Of a stretch of DNA of 64,000 nt, positions 9,124 to 18,009 are shown piece by piece. The stretch comes from Candidatus Anderseniibacteriota bacterium. Its GTDB lineage: Bacteria > Patescibacteria > Andersenbacteria > UBA10190. Positions within the stretch are counted from its first letter, which is position 1, and the number at the start of each line of letters is the position of its first letter. A model generated the notes under the pieces. The model did not search any database, had not been told where the DNA came from, and was given only the letters and a program-made list of their open reading frames with translations. The translations under genes and the position numbers were made by a program. The stretch is taken from assembly GCA_021414205.1 (NCBI GenBank), contig JAIOOW010000002.1:62001-126000 (forward strand). The letters are read 5' to 3'.

Positions 9124-10926
9124 ATGGATACTTCACTCGCATTTGAAACATACCAGGGTGCATTGGCAGGGATTATCTTTGGCATCGGAGCATTACTTGC
9201 TGCATTATTGCCAAAATACAAATGGTTCGCATCTGCAATTCTGCTCGTACTCATAACCCCGATCGCGCTTGCTCCTTTTTGGTTCAGCGCAGACAAATTG
9301 GGTATTTCCGACTGGGATTACTACTTTTCAATGCACACGAATCTGTGGCAAACAATTACTCAGTTTCATCAGTTTCCATTATGGAATCCGTTTACCTGTG
9401 GAGGAACATCCGCATTAGGCGATCCGGAATTTCCTGTATTATCTCCCCTATTCTTACTCGAATTGGCTTTTGGAACTCCGGCAGGCCTGAAGCTTTCCAT
9501 CTATTTCGCAACTGCAATCGGAGCTTTAGGCATGCTGTTTTTAGCAAAAAAGATGAACATGTCGCCACTTGCCGGACTCACAGCAGGAATGGGCCTCGCA
9601 TTCGGCTCCGTTAATTTACTGGAAATAGTCGAGGGCCATCAAAATATTTTGGCGTTCATGTATATTCCATGGATATTTTTAACCTGGTATATCGCATACC
9701 AATCTGAATTAAAAAAGAAATACCTCTATACCGTCATAACGGCCATTTTATTAACGCTCGTCTTTTTCCAGGGCGGATTATATTTGCTCATGTATATGAC
9801 GGCTGCGTTCATTATCTTACCGTTCCTCGTATCAAACCCGAAAAAAGCAATCTTCATCACCCTTACAGCGGGAATATTAGCGATGGGGTTGGCATCGGTA
9901 AAATTAATCCCTGTGATTTATTGGGTACACGAATTTCAAGATAAGGCATATGCAAGCTCTGCATACACGCTGTCATCAATGGATAAAATTTTACTTGGTA
10001 GATACTTACATGGCGTAGAAAATGTTATTCCAAACCAAGGAAGCGGCTGGCATGAATACGGTGCATACATCGGCCCTGTGATGCTTGTGCTGGCATTACT
10101 TGGATTTATCACCCATCGCAAAAATAGATTCGCGCAAGCACTGCTTATTACTGGGGCAATTGCATTATTTGGATCATCATTTGGACCATACCTAAAACCA
10201 TTCTTCGACCACGTACCATTTATTCCAAGATCGAACATAGCAAGAATTATTTTATTTACCATTATCCCTCTGTGCATGTTATCCGGGATGGGAATTGACT
10301 GGCTTCAAAAAAAATCCAGAATTTTAAAATACATAGCAATCATTCTTATAACACTTGCAGCAGTTGATCTCATGTCACTTGCCTATCCTTTAGCATCACA
10401 AGCATTCGTCTTGCCTCAAGAACCTATTACTCTTGGACAGGCGCAATTCCCGATTCAATACGATCCATTTAATTACAAAACACGATACGAGGGCGTCGAC
10501 TATACTCGAGCATACGAGGCAACCTTAAAAGGGTATGGGACGCTTTCGTATTGCTCCGTACTTGGGCCGGACCCGGCAGTAAGTATTATCACGGACGAGG
10601 GAAACAGCTACGTATCATTCCCAAGCAATCATGACGCCAGCTTTACAATAAATTCCTGGGCGCCAAATAAAGTAATCATCACCGTTACGTCGCCAATTGC
10701 GTCATCGGCAATAATAAACGCAAACTATGCGGACGGATGGATGGTAAGCGGCAACCCTGCTAAAAATATTGCAAATAAAGTGGGTACGCAAATTCCAGCA
10801 GGAACCACACAACTAACATTTCAATATGTTCCGAAAGGCATGCTTCCAGGAATAGCAGTCACTGTACTAGCGACAATTATTACATTACTCGTACTTCTCT
10901 TATCGGCTGTACGAAGAGAAAAGTAA
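9124..10926 (+). CDS. YfhO-like multi-pass membrane protein
   Basis: A protein of 600 residues with about twelve membrane helices. An early loop with WDYYFSMHTNLW and PLWNPFTCGGTSALGDPEF parallels the loop of the partial gene at the left edge (PLWSNEFGFGQPL), so the two are paralogues of the YfhO/GT-C-like family. The C-terminal about 170 residues form a beta-rich domain followed by one last helix. It is probably co-transcribed with the 6916 gene. Its role in moving or attaching sugars at the surface is inferred from family and neighbours only. The stop is 8 bp from the convergent mreB stop, with no clear terminator. Confidence 0.75.
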   Translation: MDTSLAFETYQGALAGIIFGIGALLAALLPKYKWFASAILLVLITPIALAPFWFSADKLGISDWDYYFSMHTNLWQTITQFHQFPLWNPFTCGGTSALGDPEFPVLSPLFLLELAFGTPAGLKLSIYFATAIGALGMLFLAKKMNMSPLAGLTAGMGLAFGSVNLLEIVEGHQNILAFMYIPWIFLTWYIAYQSELKKKYLYTVITAILLTLVFFQGGLYLLMYMTAAFIILPFLVSNPKKAIFITLTAGILAMGLASVKLIPVIYWVHEFQDKAYASSAYTLSSMDKILLGRYLHGVENVIPNQGSGWHEYGAYIGPVMLVLALLGFITHRKNRFAQALLITGAIALFGSSFGPYLKPFFDHVPFIPRSNIARIILFTIIPLCMLSGMGIDWLQKKSRILKYIAIILITLAAVDLMSLAYPLASQAFVLPQEPITLGQAQFPIQYDPFNYKTRYEGVDYTRAYEATLKGYGTLSYCSVLGPDPAVSIITDEGNSYVSFPSNHDASFTINSWAPNKVIITVTSPIASSAIINANYADGWMVSGNPAKNIANKVGTQIPAGTTQLTFQYVPKGMLPGIAVTVLATIITLLVLLLSAVRREK

Positions 10927-10934
10927 AAAGCAAA

Positions 10935-11945
10935 TTACTTGGCCCCGAGAATACTTCGCTTATACTGATCGAGATTTTCAAGCGCAGCACCGGCGCCTTT
11001 TACCACGCACACCAACGGATCATCTGCAACATATACCGGGACTTGCGTTGCATGCGATATCACTTGATCAAGATTCTTAAGCAATGCTCCTCCTCCAGAA
11101 ATCACAATACCTTTATCTATAACGTCTGATGCTAATTCCGGCGGTGTATCTTGCAATACATATTTGATTGCCTGCAACACCTCCATGATTGGATCGCGCA
11201 GAGCTTCTGTTACCTCATGAGAAGATATAACCGTTTCCTTTGGTAGACCGCTTGCTAGATCCCTTCCACGAATACTCATTTGCTGAGATTCTTCTTCGAT
11301 AACAGCAGATCCTATTTCTTTTTTAATAGCTTCTGCCGTAGGCTCTCCAATTGTAATTCCATATCGCTTTTTAATGTGCTCAATAATTGCATGGTCGAAT
11401 GCATTACCTCCAACACGGGCAGAATGTGCCACAACGATACCGCCTAGCGACAATACTGCGGCTTCTGTTGTACCTCCTCCGATATCCACAATCATATGTC
11501 CGGAAGATTCTCCAATTGGAATGCTCGCACCGATAGCAGCAGCGATAGGCTCCTTGATAAGATATGCAGCCTTAGCACCGGCGGATACTACAGCATCAAC
11601 TACTGCGCGTCGTTCCGTACTTGTGATGCCCGCAGGAACAGAAACTAATACTTCAGGACGTAAAAATCTCACTGATGCACCGATTTTCTTCAATAAATAT
11701 CGAATCATGGCTTCGGCCACTCGATAATCAGCGATAACACCATCTTTCAATGGGCGATGAACGATAATATTCTCCGGCGTTCGCCCAAGCATAGCATATG
11801 CATCGTTTCCAACAGCAAGCACGGCATTATCTATTTGAGATATCGCAACAACAGAAGGCTCGTTTAATACAATCCCCTTGCCCGGAACATACATGAGCGT
11901 ATTTGTCGTCCCTAAATCTATTGCAATTTTGCGTGTTAATGCCAT
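10935..11945 (-). CDS. mreB: Rod shape-determining protein MreB
   Basis: Actin-like ATPase of 336 residues, a normal MreB length. Phosphate-binding loops DLGTTNT (about 10-16) and DIGGGTTEAAV (about residue 154) and the late GGGALL motif are visible. MreB filaments guide peptidoglycan synthesis under the membrane and set rod shape. It starts 5 nt after the murA stop in the same direction, so murA-mreB is an operon that joins precursor supply to cell shape. No RodZ, MreC or MreD gene is in the window. The start context is TATG without an SD. Confidence 0.95.
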   Translation of the reverse strand: MALTRKIAIDLGTTNTLMYVPGKGIVLNEPSVVAISQIDNAVLAVGNDAYAMLGRTPENIIVHRPLKDGVIADYRVAEAMIRYLLKKIGASVRFLRPEVLVSVPAGITSTERRAVVDAVVSAGAKAAYLIKEPIAAAIGASIPIGESSGHMIVDIGGGTTEAAVLSLGGIVVAHSARVGGNAFDHAIIEHIKKRYGITIGEPTAEAIKKEIGSAVIEEESQQMSIRGRDLASGLPKETVISSHEVTEALRDPIMEVLQAIKYVLQDTPPELASDVIDKGIVISGGGALLKNLDQVISHATQVPVYVADDPLVCVVKGAGAALENLDQYKRSILGAK

Positions 11946-11950
11946 ACCAA

Positions 11951-13198
11951 TTATTCAGCTTTGGTAATCTTTGCGCCCAGTTTTTGCAACCGTCCAACCA
12001 AATCAGCATATCCGCGCTCGATATGCTCCGCCTGATCAATGATAGTCTCTCCTGTTGCAACCAATCCTGCGATAACAAGCGTAGCGCCTGAACGAATATC
12101 TAGACCAGGTATCCTGCGCCCTGTAAGCTTTGTAGGCCCTGTAACTACAACGCGATGAGGGTCGCACACGACGGCACGAGCACCCATTTTTTGTAATTCC
12201 ATGATGTGCTTAAACCTGCCTTCATACATCGGGTCATGAATCATGCTATTACCCTCTGCAACGCAGGCAATTACTGCGAATGGTGCTTGCAAATCCGTAG
12301 CAATACCTGGGTATGGCAATGCTTGCACGGAAAAGGACTTTAATTCAGCAGGATGGACGGTTACGTCTTTTCCAGAAATCGCATACTTAATTCCAATCTC
12401 ATCGCACACTTTAAAAAACAATAATAAATCCTGAAGCGGAACATTCTTAACAGTAAGCTCTGACTTCGTTGCAGCAGCTAGAAGGATAAAAAATCCAGCC
12501 TCCAACATATCTTGGATATTCGTAAATTCTGCGCCGCTCAATTTTTCGGATCCAGTAACAACAATAGTATGAGTGCCTTTGCCGTCGATTTTTGCCCCCA
12601 TCTTTTCTAGTAATTCACACAACGCAACAACATGGGGCTCAGTTGCTGCGATAGAAATAGTCGTAGTACCAGGAAGTGTTGCGGCAACAAGTAATACATT
12701 TTCCGTTGCTGTCACAGAAAATTCTCGCAACACGACATTTCCGGCATGCATATGCTTACCATCAATACGCACCATTTCGCCGTCATCCTCAACAATTGCT
12801 CCAAGCTGTGTAAATGCATCAAGATGCGCATCGATTGGTCGAGCGCCAATAACATCTCCACCAGGCCGTCTCAAAACAACAGAGCGTTTGCGGCCCAGCA
12901 ACGCTCCAAGCAATAAAATGGATCCTCGTAGCTGCCCCACTAAATCTTGCGCAATGTGATCCTCATCCACATTTTGCGCATGCACCGTAACAACATCACC
13001 TTCGCGGCGCATTTGAACGCCCAATGAAGCATATATATCCGCAACGCGATCAATATCTGAAATCCTCGGCATATTGCGCAATACGACCTCGTCCTCCGTT
13101 AATAGCGTTGCCGCAAGAAGGGGTAAAGAAGCGTTTTTTGACCCATATACCTCAATTTCTCCAAATAGTTTTGCGGGCCCTTCTATCTTTACAATCAT
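11951..13198 (-). CDS. murA: UDP-N-acetylglucosamine 1-carboxyvinyltransferase MurA, Cys115Asp type
   Basis: MurA of 415 residues, which moves enolpyruvate from PEP to UDP-GlcNAc as the first committed step of peptidoglycan synthesis. The motif VYGSKNA gives the active-site Lys-Asn. The catalytic loop reads RPGGDVIGARP. With the start at 13198 the Asp falls exactly at residue 115 (codon 12854-12856), where most bacteria have the Cys that fosfomycin alkylates. The start was moved down from an upstream ATG in the frame because TTGAAA-17-TATTCT ends 6 nt before 13198 and the family begins MIVKIEGP. The gene is the first of an operon with mreB. Confidence 0.95.
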   Translation of the reverse strand: MIVKIEGPAKLFGEIEVYGSKNASLPLLAATLLTEDEVVLRNMPRISDIDRVADIYASLGVQMRREGDVVTVHAQNVDEDHIAQDLVGQLRGSILLLGALLGRKRSVVLRRPGGDVIGARPIDAHLDAFTQLGAIVEDDGEMVRIDGKHMHAGNVVLREFSVTATENVLLVAATLPGTTTISIAATEPHVVALCELLEKMGAKIDGKGTHTIVVTGSEKLSGAEFTNIQDMLEAGFFILLAAATKSELTVKNVPLQDLLLFFKVCDEIGIKYAISGKDVTVHPAELKSFSVQALPYPGIATDLQAPFAVIACVAEGNSMIHDPMYEGRFKHIMELQKMGARAVVCDPHRVVVTGPTKLTGRRIPGLDIRSGATLVIAGLVATGETIIDQAEHIERGYADLVGRLQKLGAKITKAE

Positions 13199-13204
13199 AG
13201 GTAG

Positions 13205-13233
13205 AGAATACATACTATGGAGCAAAGTTTCAA
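13205..13233 (-). promoter_or_regulatory. murA-mreB promoter (leaderless type)
   Basis: TTGAAA (13228-13233), a 17-bp spacer and TATTCT (13205-13210) on the minus strand. The ATG follows the -10 by only 6 nt, so transcription should begin at or next to the start codon. Confidence 0.7.
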
Positions 13234-13248
13234 TAAGCTTTTTAACGT

Positions 13249-14574
13249 ATGCATCTGAACATTCGAAGATTACTTTCAATCGTGGCTTTTATAGCTTTTA
13301 TCGCTATAGCGCCTGTAATTGTTTTATACGCTATCGGCTATCGATCCGTCAGCACTTCTTTACCGGAACCTGTTGGAGTTGCGATTATTAATGCGTTACC
13401 CAAAAAAGCTGTTGTATCCATAAACGGAACAGCATATGGAACAGTTCCTCGATCTGTGCCAAACCTCCTCCCAGGGACAGTTGAGGTGCAGGTAGCAAAA
13501 GACGGATACCAACCGTGGCAAAAAAAGCTAGAAATAAAACCAATGCAAGCAACGGATGCCCGCAACATCAAACTGATTCCAACTACGCAAGATACCGACG
13601 AACTTACAGCTGACGCAACAGCATTTGCAACATCTCCAGATGCATCGATTATCGCAATCGTAAATGCCAAAAACGAAATATTTTTCATGGACCAAAATGG
13701 GAAATTTAAGACAAACAGCATTGCATTCAAATCCCCTATTACAGAAATGGTATGGTCCAATGATTCCAGCCGCGTCCTGATTGGCACAAAACAATCAGGC
13801 TTCACTCTTTTGCAATTTTCAAATCAAGCAATAACGAAAAGCGCATTTGTACTTCCTGCAACCGATACGCGCGCGAAGTGGGATCCAGCAGACAATCAAT
13901 CCATACTAGCGCTCACAAGCAAGCATGAACTCGTACGCTATAACATCACAACATCGACAAGCGCTATAATAGATTCGAATTGCAATACATACACATTCTC
14001 CAATAATCAACTCATATATCAGCGAATCGACAATACGCTTGTAAAAGGATCGTTTTCTCAAGATCTTAATCAGCGAGCATTATCGATATCAGCATCAGTA
14101 AATGGCGACCTTGCCATACTACTAGAATCCGGCGAGTTGCTTATCGTCGATACTCGCAACACAATCAATTCCATATCAGGACACGTACTATCCTCCTCAT
14201 GGTCCACGGACGGTTCTTTATTACTACTGCAATCCTCACCAAGCGAACTGGATATATATAACTTCAGCAACGAACGAATGAGAACGCTCCCGATTCATGA
14301 ATCTCATGTGCTTGTGCGATTAGCAACAACCATCCTAAACCCGTCATGGTTCCCTGATAATGCGCATATAGTATATCAAACAGGATCCAATCTTATATTA
14401 TCCGAAGTAGATCCTCGAGATTATGTTATCTCAACAAAAATTGCAGATCTTCCGCAGCAAACGCAAAACAACATATGGATTGCGAAGGATATGAATTCGC
14501 TTATTCACATCACTCAAGCAGGAAATACTACAAACCTGATTCGTACGTGGCTTGTAACAAAAGACGATAGATAA
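13249..14574 (+). CDS. Membrane-anchored PEGA-domain protein with beta-propeller
   Basis: The protein has 441 residues: one membrane helix (about 8-30), then a PEGA domain at about 40-110 (GTAYGTVPRSVPNLLPG, then DGYQPWQKK), then a repetitive region of six or so blade-like segments (for example ITEMVWSNDSSRVLIG and LSSSWSTDGSLLLLQ) typical of WD40/TolB-like propellers. PEGA domains are surface-layer-associated beta modules, and such proteins are frequent in CPR genomes. It is probably anchored outside the membrane and may bind the wall or another protein, which is inference. It is divergent from murA with 50 bp between starts, and convergent with csrA. Confidence 0.8.
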   Translation: MHLNIRRLLSIVAFIAFIAIAPVIVLYAIGYRSVSTSLPEPVGVAIINALPKKAVVSINGTAYGTVPRSVPNLLPGTVEVQVAKDGYQPWQKKLEIKPMQATDARNIKLIPTTQDTDELTADATAFATSPDASIIAIVNAKNEIFFMDQNGKFKTNSIAFKSPITEMVWSNDSSRVLIGTKQSGFTLLQFSNQAITKSAFVLPATDTRAKWDPADNQSILALTSKHELVRYNITTSTSAIIDSNCNTYTFSNNQLIYQRIDNTLVKGSFSQDLNQRALSISASVNGDLAILLESGELLIVDTRNTINSISGHVLSSSWSTDGSLLLLQSSPSELDIYNFSNERMRTLPIHESHVLVRLATTILNPSWFPDNAHIVYQTGSNLILSEVDPRDYVISTKIADLPQQTQNNIWIAKDMNSLIHITQAGNTTNLIRTWLVTKDDR

Positions 14575-14608
14575 AAAAGACCGGTAGCTACATGCGTAGA
14601 CTACCGGC
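14573..14608 (-). terminator. Intrinsic terminator of csrA
   Basis: Minus-strand hairpin with arms CCGGTAG (14581-14587 on plus) and CTACCGG (14601-14607), extended inward by CTAC/GTAG, followed by TTTTTT. It starts inside the stop codon region of the convergent PEGA gene. Confidence 0.85.
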
Positions 14609-14635
14609 AAACGTTCTCCTGAAAAATGTTCAAAC

Positions 14636-14824
14636 CTATGCCACCTTTTGCACAGGCACTTGCTCGGATTCTCCTGGGCCGAGCTCGCTGCGACGCACAG
14701 GAACATCCGTCGGAGCTTCGATTCCCAAGCGAACCTTGCCGCCCCGAACCTCCAGCACAGTAATGGTAATCAATCCACCGTCAATCAAAATCTGCTGCTT
14801 CAATCCGCGAGTTAGCACCAACAT
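14636..14824 (-). CDS. csrA: Carbon storage regulator CsrA
   Basis: A protein of 62 residues. The start MLVLTRG and the core ITITVLEVRGGKVRLGIEAP followed by DVPVRR match CsrA/RsmA closely. The first strand (LVLTR) and the Arg in VPVRR are the RNA-binding edges known for the family. CsrA dimers bind GGA motifs, usually over SD sites, and block or change translation. The ATG at 14824 has SD GGAGG (spacing 6) within AUGGAGG, itself a CsrA-like site, so autoregulation is possible. A longer frame to 14848 lacks support. It has its own promoter, leader hairpin and terminator. No FliW gene is nearby. Confidence 0.93.
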   Translation of the reverse strand: MLVLTRGLKQQILIDGGLITITVLEVRGGKVRLGIEAPTDVPVRRSELGPGESEQVPVQKVA

Positions 14825-14852
14825 TTCAAGCCTCCATGCAAAGGACAACGCA

Positions 14853-14879
14853 CAAGACGAATACCACTTACTCGTCTTG
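14853..14879 (-). promoter_or_regulatory. 5' leader hairpin of csrA
   Basis: Perfect 8-bp inverted repeat CAAGACGA / TCGTCTTG with an 11-nt loop. The expected transcription start (7 nt after the -10) falls at its foot, so the mRNA would begin with this stem-loop. It could protect the 5' end or help CsrA binding; this is inference. Confidence 0.55.
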
Positions 14880-14883
14880 AATC

Positions 14884-14912
14884 CTTATAGCAAGTCTTGG
14901 GGCAAAAGTCAA
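14884..14912 (-). promoter_or_regulatory. csrA promoter
   Basis: TTGACT (14907-14912), exactly 17 bp, then TATAAG (14884-14889) on the minus strand. The -35 begins 3 nt after the stop codon of the upstream epimerase gene (14916). Confidence 0.8.
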
Positions 14913-14915
14913 GAC

Positions 14916-15905
14916 CTACCAGTACTGCTCTTTGTTTTCCTTGTAATACGCTACCATGCGGGCAATACCCTCCTTAAGCCCCACAGATGGCTTCCAGTGC
15001 GTTATTTGCTCAATCTTCGTAGTATCAGCAACGTAGTTGCCCGTCTCGTTTTTTTCGTAACTTTCTGGCCACGGAATATACTTTTTCACTCCGCTGCCAA
15101 CCTCTGCTAATATCGCGTCCACCATTCCTTCAAAGGTCATACGTTCCTGCGTGCCAATGTTATACACTTCGCCTGCAACACCATACTTCGTCAGCTCAAT
15201 AAAAGCGTCCACAATGTCGTCAATATACAGATAATCGCGTTCCTGGCTCCCGTCCCCGAAAATAGTAATTTCCTTTCCTTCCATTGCTTGCCGAACGAAC
15301 CACCCTACGATGGAGTATTTATTATGCTTCATTTGCTGTCCTGGGCCGTACGGATTCGGAATACGAACAGAAACCGTATCCATACCAAATGTATGCGCAT
15401 AATATTTGTAATATTTTTCTGCAAGCAGCTTATGAATACCGTACAAAGAGAGTGGTTCCGTAGGATGCGTTTCCGCGACAGGCGTTGTAAGAATCCTTCC
15501 GTAGACCATGCGCGAAGATGAAAACAAAATTCGAGCCTGCGGAGCATGCGCTCGAGCAGATTCTAAGACGGTAAGATGCCCTTTCCCGTTAAAATCTAAA
15601 TCAGTAAACGGATCATCTTTTGAATCAATATAACTAATTTGTGCTGCAAAATTGTAAATAATATCCTTGCCAGATACGACCGTATCCATCAATTCTTTAT
15701 TACGGATATCTCCTTCGATAAACTCTATCTTATCTTCAATGGGTTTAAGATTAAAGGCATTCCCACCATACAGAGGAAACATTGCATCAAGAATCGTCAC
15801 ATGCGCTCCTAGCAACACAAGTTTCTTTGCCAACGAGCTACCCAAAAAGCCGGCGCCGCCGGTAATTAAAACATTTTTATTCTTAAAATAATTATCGTTT
15901 TCCAT
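14916..15905 (-). CDS. NAD-dependent sugar-nucleotide epimerase/dehydratase (extended SDR)
   Basis: A protein of 329 residues with the Rossmann motif TGGAGFLGSS near the N-terminus, the catalytic YGIHK with an upstream Ser stretch (SSSRMVYG), and the late GDGSQERDYLYIDD typical of UDP-sugar epimerases and dehydratases. The closest functional group is UDP-glucose 4-epimerase-like enzymes, but the substrate cannot be set. It lacks the TDEVYG motif of RmlB. The start overlaps the end of the upstream GT4 gene by 14 nt. The order GT2-GT4-SDR suggests supply of a nucleotide sugar for the neighbouring transferases. Confidence 0.85.
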   Translation of the reverse strand: MENDNYFKNKNVLITGGAGFLGSSLAKKLVLLGAHVTILDAMFPLYGGNAFNLKPIEDKIEFIEGDIRNKELMDTVVSGKDIIYNFAAQISYIDSKDDPFTDLDFNGKGHLTVLESARAHAPQARILFSSSRMVYGRILTTPVAETHPTEPLSLYGIHKLLAEKYYKYYAHTFGMDTVSVRIPNPYGPGQQMKHNKYSIVGWFVRQAMEGKEITIFGDGSQERDYLYIDDIVDAFIELTKYGVAGEVYNIGTQERMTFEGMVDAILAEVGSGVKKYIPWPESYEKNETGNYVADTTKIEQITHWKPSVGLKEGIARMVAYYKENKEQYW

Positions 15906-17034
15906 ACTGATTAATTAATTCATTATACTTGCCCATAATATTCTTCCAATCATACTCAAGCGCATATTCTCGACTCTTTTTACCCATACGATCGCGAAGA
16001 TCGGAATCATCAATAAGCTTCGAAAGCTTCTCTGCAAGATCTTCAACATTATCCCCCATGATCAAATACCCATTCTCCCCTTCATGAACGATTTCATTGT
16101 TACCGCCCACATTACTTGCGATAACAGGTAATCCGCATCCCATGGCTTCCAAAATAACTGACGGCATGCCTTCAGAAAGAGAAGTCAGCACGAAAATATC
16201 CGCATATTGGTATGATTTCTCCAACTGATCATACGGAACCATTCCTACATATCGAATTAAATCAGATACGCCCAATTCTTCTGCGAGCATATCAAGCTCT
16301 TCCCTATATAGCCCGGTACCAACAACCTCCACTTCAAACGGAACCCGTACAAGACTGCGGACCTTTGGCAATGCTCGAACAACACGATGAAACCCTTTGC
16401 GAGGAATAAGCCTGCCAATAAACAATATTTTAACCTTTGGATTTGCAGGACGATCTATGGGAGCAAACCTGGAAGTTTCCACGCCATTAGGAATACAAAG
16501 GAAATCCGTTTCCGGGTCTGCCTGCTTCGCTAAATCGCGCAGCTCTTCAGAACACACCGATCGAAACGAGGCTCTGCGCCAAATCGTTTTGAGCAATGGC
16601 GTAAGAAGCGGGTACACATGCTTAAATCGCGAAGGGTTTGCATTCGGAATATCGGACCCGCCAAAATATACTCCATACGGAATACCGCGAAGATACGATA
16701 GCACCCATGCAACCCAGCCCGCAGGAACAGCAAAAAATGCGAATACGAAATCAACCTTGTATTTCATCGTAAAAAATACGCTGTATGCAAGAGCGCTTAT
16801 CCCAAACGAAACAAGTTCGATCATCGAGCTATAATCCTTATACTTTCGAAGTGCTGGAATACGAATGACAGTTGCTCCGTCAATAATTTCCCTATGAGGC
16901 AAATCTTTGTATCGAGAAGTTATAAGCGTAACAGTGTGTCCATCTGCAACTAAATGCTTAATAGCGTATTTCGTAACAGTAGAGCCCCCTCCGCCAATTG
17001 GCGGAAATTCATTGTTAATAAAAAGAAGATTCAT
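15892..17034 (-). CDS. GT4 family glycosyltransferase
   Basis: GT-B fold enzyme of 380 residues. The N-terminus has the glycine-rich loop PPIGGGGSTVTKY, and the C-terminal half has FIGRLIPRKGFHRVVRAL, then SLSEGMPSVILEAMGCGLPV with the EX7E-type motif that binds the nucleotide sugar. It is cytoplasmic and membrane-associated by family. It starts 3 nt after the GT2 gene and overlaps the epimerase gene, so the three are one operon. The sugar is unknown. The start context is CATG without an SD. Confidence 0.9.
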   Translation of the reverse strand: MNLLFINNEFPPIGGGGSTVTKYAIKHLVADGHTVTLITSRYKDLPHREIIDGATVIRIPALRKYKDYSSMIELVSFGISALAYSVFFTMKYKVDFVFAFFAVPAGWVAWVLSYLRGIPYGVYFGGSDIPNANPSRFKHVYPLLTPLLKTIWRRASFRSVCSEELRDLAKQADPETDFLCIPNGVETSRFAPIDRPANPKVKILFIGRLIPRKGFHRVVRALPKVRSLVRVPFEVEVVGTGLYREELDMLAEELGVSDLIRYVGMVPYDQLEKSYQYADIFVLTSLSEGMPSVILEAMGCGLPVIASNVGGNNEIVHEGENGYLIMGDNVEDLAEKLSKLIDDSDLRDRMGKKSREYALEYDWKNIMGKYNELINQYGKR

Positions 17035-17037
17035 GCC

Positions 17038-17973
17038 TTAAAACCCTTTAGTGCTTTCAACTGAGTAGGGTTTCTTTTCGGCGTAGTACGTATGCGCAAC
17101 AATATCCGCAAGCACTCCTGAAAGGAGAAATTGAAATCCGAGCAGGACAAGCAATACCGCAAGCAGTGGGGTAGATCGGCCATTTAAACTAATTAATTGC
17201 AGCACCCACAGCACTCCGAGTGTTCCACCGAGCAGAAATCCCGCACCAATAAACACCACGCCGATACTTCCGAAGAAGTGCATCGGTCGAGCAGAATATT
17301 GAATCCAGAATTTTACGATGAGCAAATCCAAGAACCCTTTCAATTTCTTCCTGATATTATATTTCGTTGTTCCGTATTTGCGCGCATGGTGACGAACAAC
17401 CATTTCGCCAACCTTAAAGCCCTTCCACGCAAGAAGCGCCGTGATGTATCGATGCATTTCTCCGTACAACTCCAAATCTACTAATGCTTCTTTTTTATAC
17501 ACCTTCAAGGAACATCCTTGGTCGTGAATCTTTTCTCCGGTCACCTTCCTGCGAATCCAGTTTCCGATAACGCTCCCGATCTTCAGCGAGCTCTTATCCT
17601 TCCTATCTTTTCTCCACCCAGAGATAACATCGTACTGTTCATCATGCAATTTCTTAATCATGGCTGGAATATCTTCTGGATCATTTTGCAAATCAGCATC
17701 CATCACAACTACGATATCGCCCGTTGCAGCAGAAAACCCCGCAGACCAGCCGGCAGTTTGACCAAAACTTCTTCGAAGTTTGATAATTTTTACGTGCGAA
17801 TCAGTATCCGCAATAGCAGAAATAACACCATAGGTATTATCAGTACTCCCATCATCGACAACAATCAGCTCCCATGTCCCACCCATGCCATCGAACACCT
17901 TTTTCGTAGCCTCATAGAGGGGCTTCATTGATTGCTCTTCGTTATGTGCCGGTACTACGATACTGTAATCCAT
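17038..17973 (-). CDS. GT2 polyprenyl-phosphate glycosyltransferase with two C-terminal membrane helices
   Basis: A protein of 311 residues. The GT-A domain shows SIVVPAHNEE, DDGSTDNT and MDADLQNDPED (the DXD site), then two membrane helices near 230-290. This is the GtrB/DPM1-like layout that makes polyprenyl-phosphate sugars, the donors used by GT-C enzymes such as those at 2756-10926. The start at 17973 (MDYS) was preferred to 17982 because the promoter TTGACA-17-TAAATT ends 7 nt before it. It is the first gene of a GT2-GT4-epimerase operon. Confidence 0.9.
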   Translation of the reverse strand: MDYSIVVPAHNEEQSMKPLYEATKKVFDGMGGTWELIVVDDGSTDNTYGVISAIADTDSHVKIIKLRRSFGQTAGWSAGFSAATGDIVVVMDADLQNDPEDIPAMIKKLHDEQYDVISGWRKDRKDKSSLKIGSVIGNWIRRKVTGEKIHDQGCSLKVYKKEALVDLELYGEMHRYITALLAWKGFKVGEMVVRHHARKYGTTKYNIRKKLKGFLDLLIVKFWIQYSARPMHFFGSIGVVFIGAGFLLGGTLGVLWVLQLISLNGRSTPLLAVLLVLLGFQFLLSGVLADIVAHTYYAEKKPYSVESTKGF

Positions 17974-17980
17974 AATTCGC

Positions 17981-18009
17981 AATTTACGCTATAATATATA
18001 ATTTGTCAA
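17981..18009 (-). promoter_or_regulatory. Promoter of the GT2-GT4-epimerase operon
   Basis: TTGACA (18004-18009), a 17-bp spacer and TAAATT (17981-17986) on the minus strand. The -10 ends 7 nt before the ATG at 17973, so the mRNA is probably leaderless. The -35 sits right after the rmlA stop (18010). Confidence 0.65.

Noticed and set aside
14916..15905. Naming the SDR as RmlB
   Set aside because: It lacks the TDEVYG motif and has SSSRMVYG instead; it is closer to UDP-sugar 4-epimerase types.
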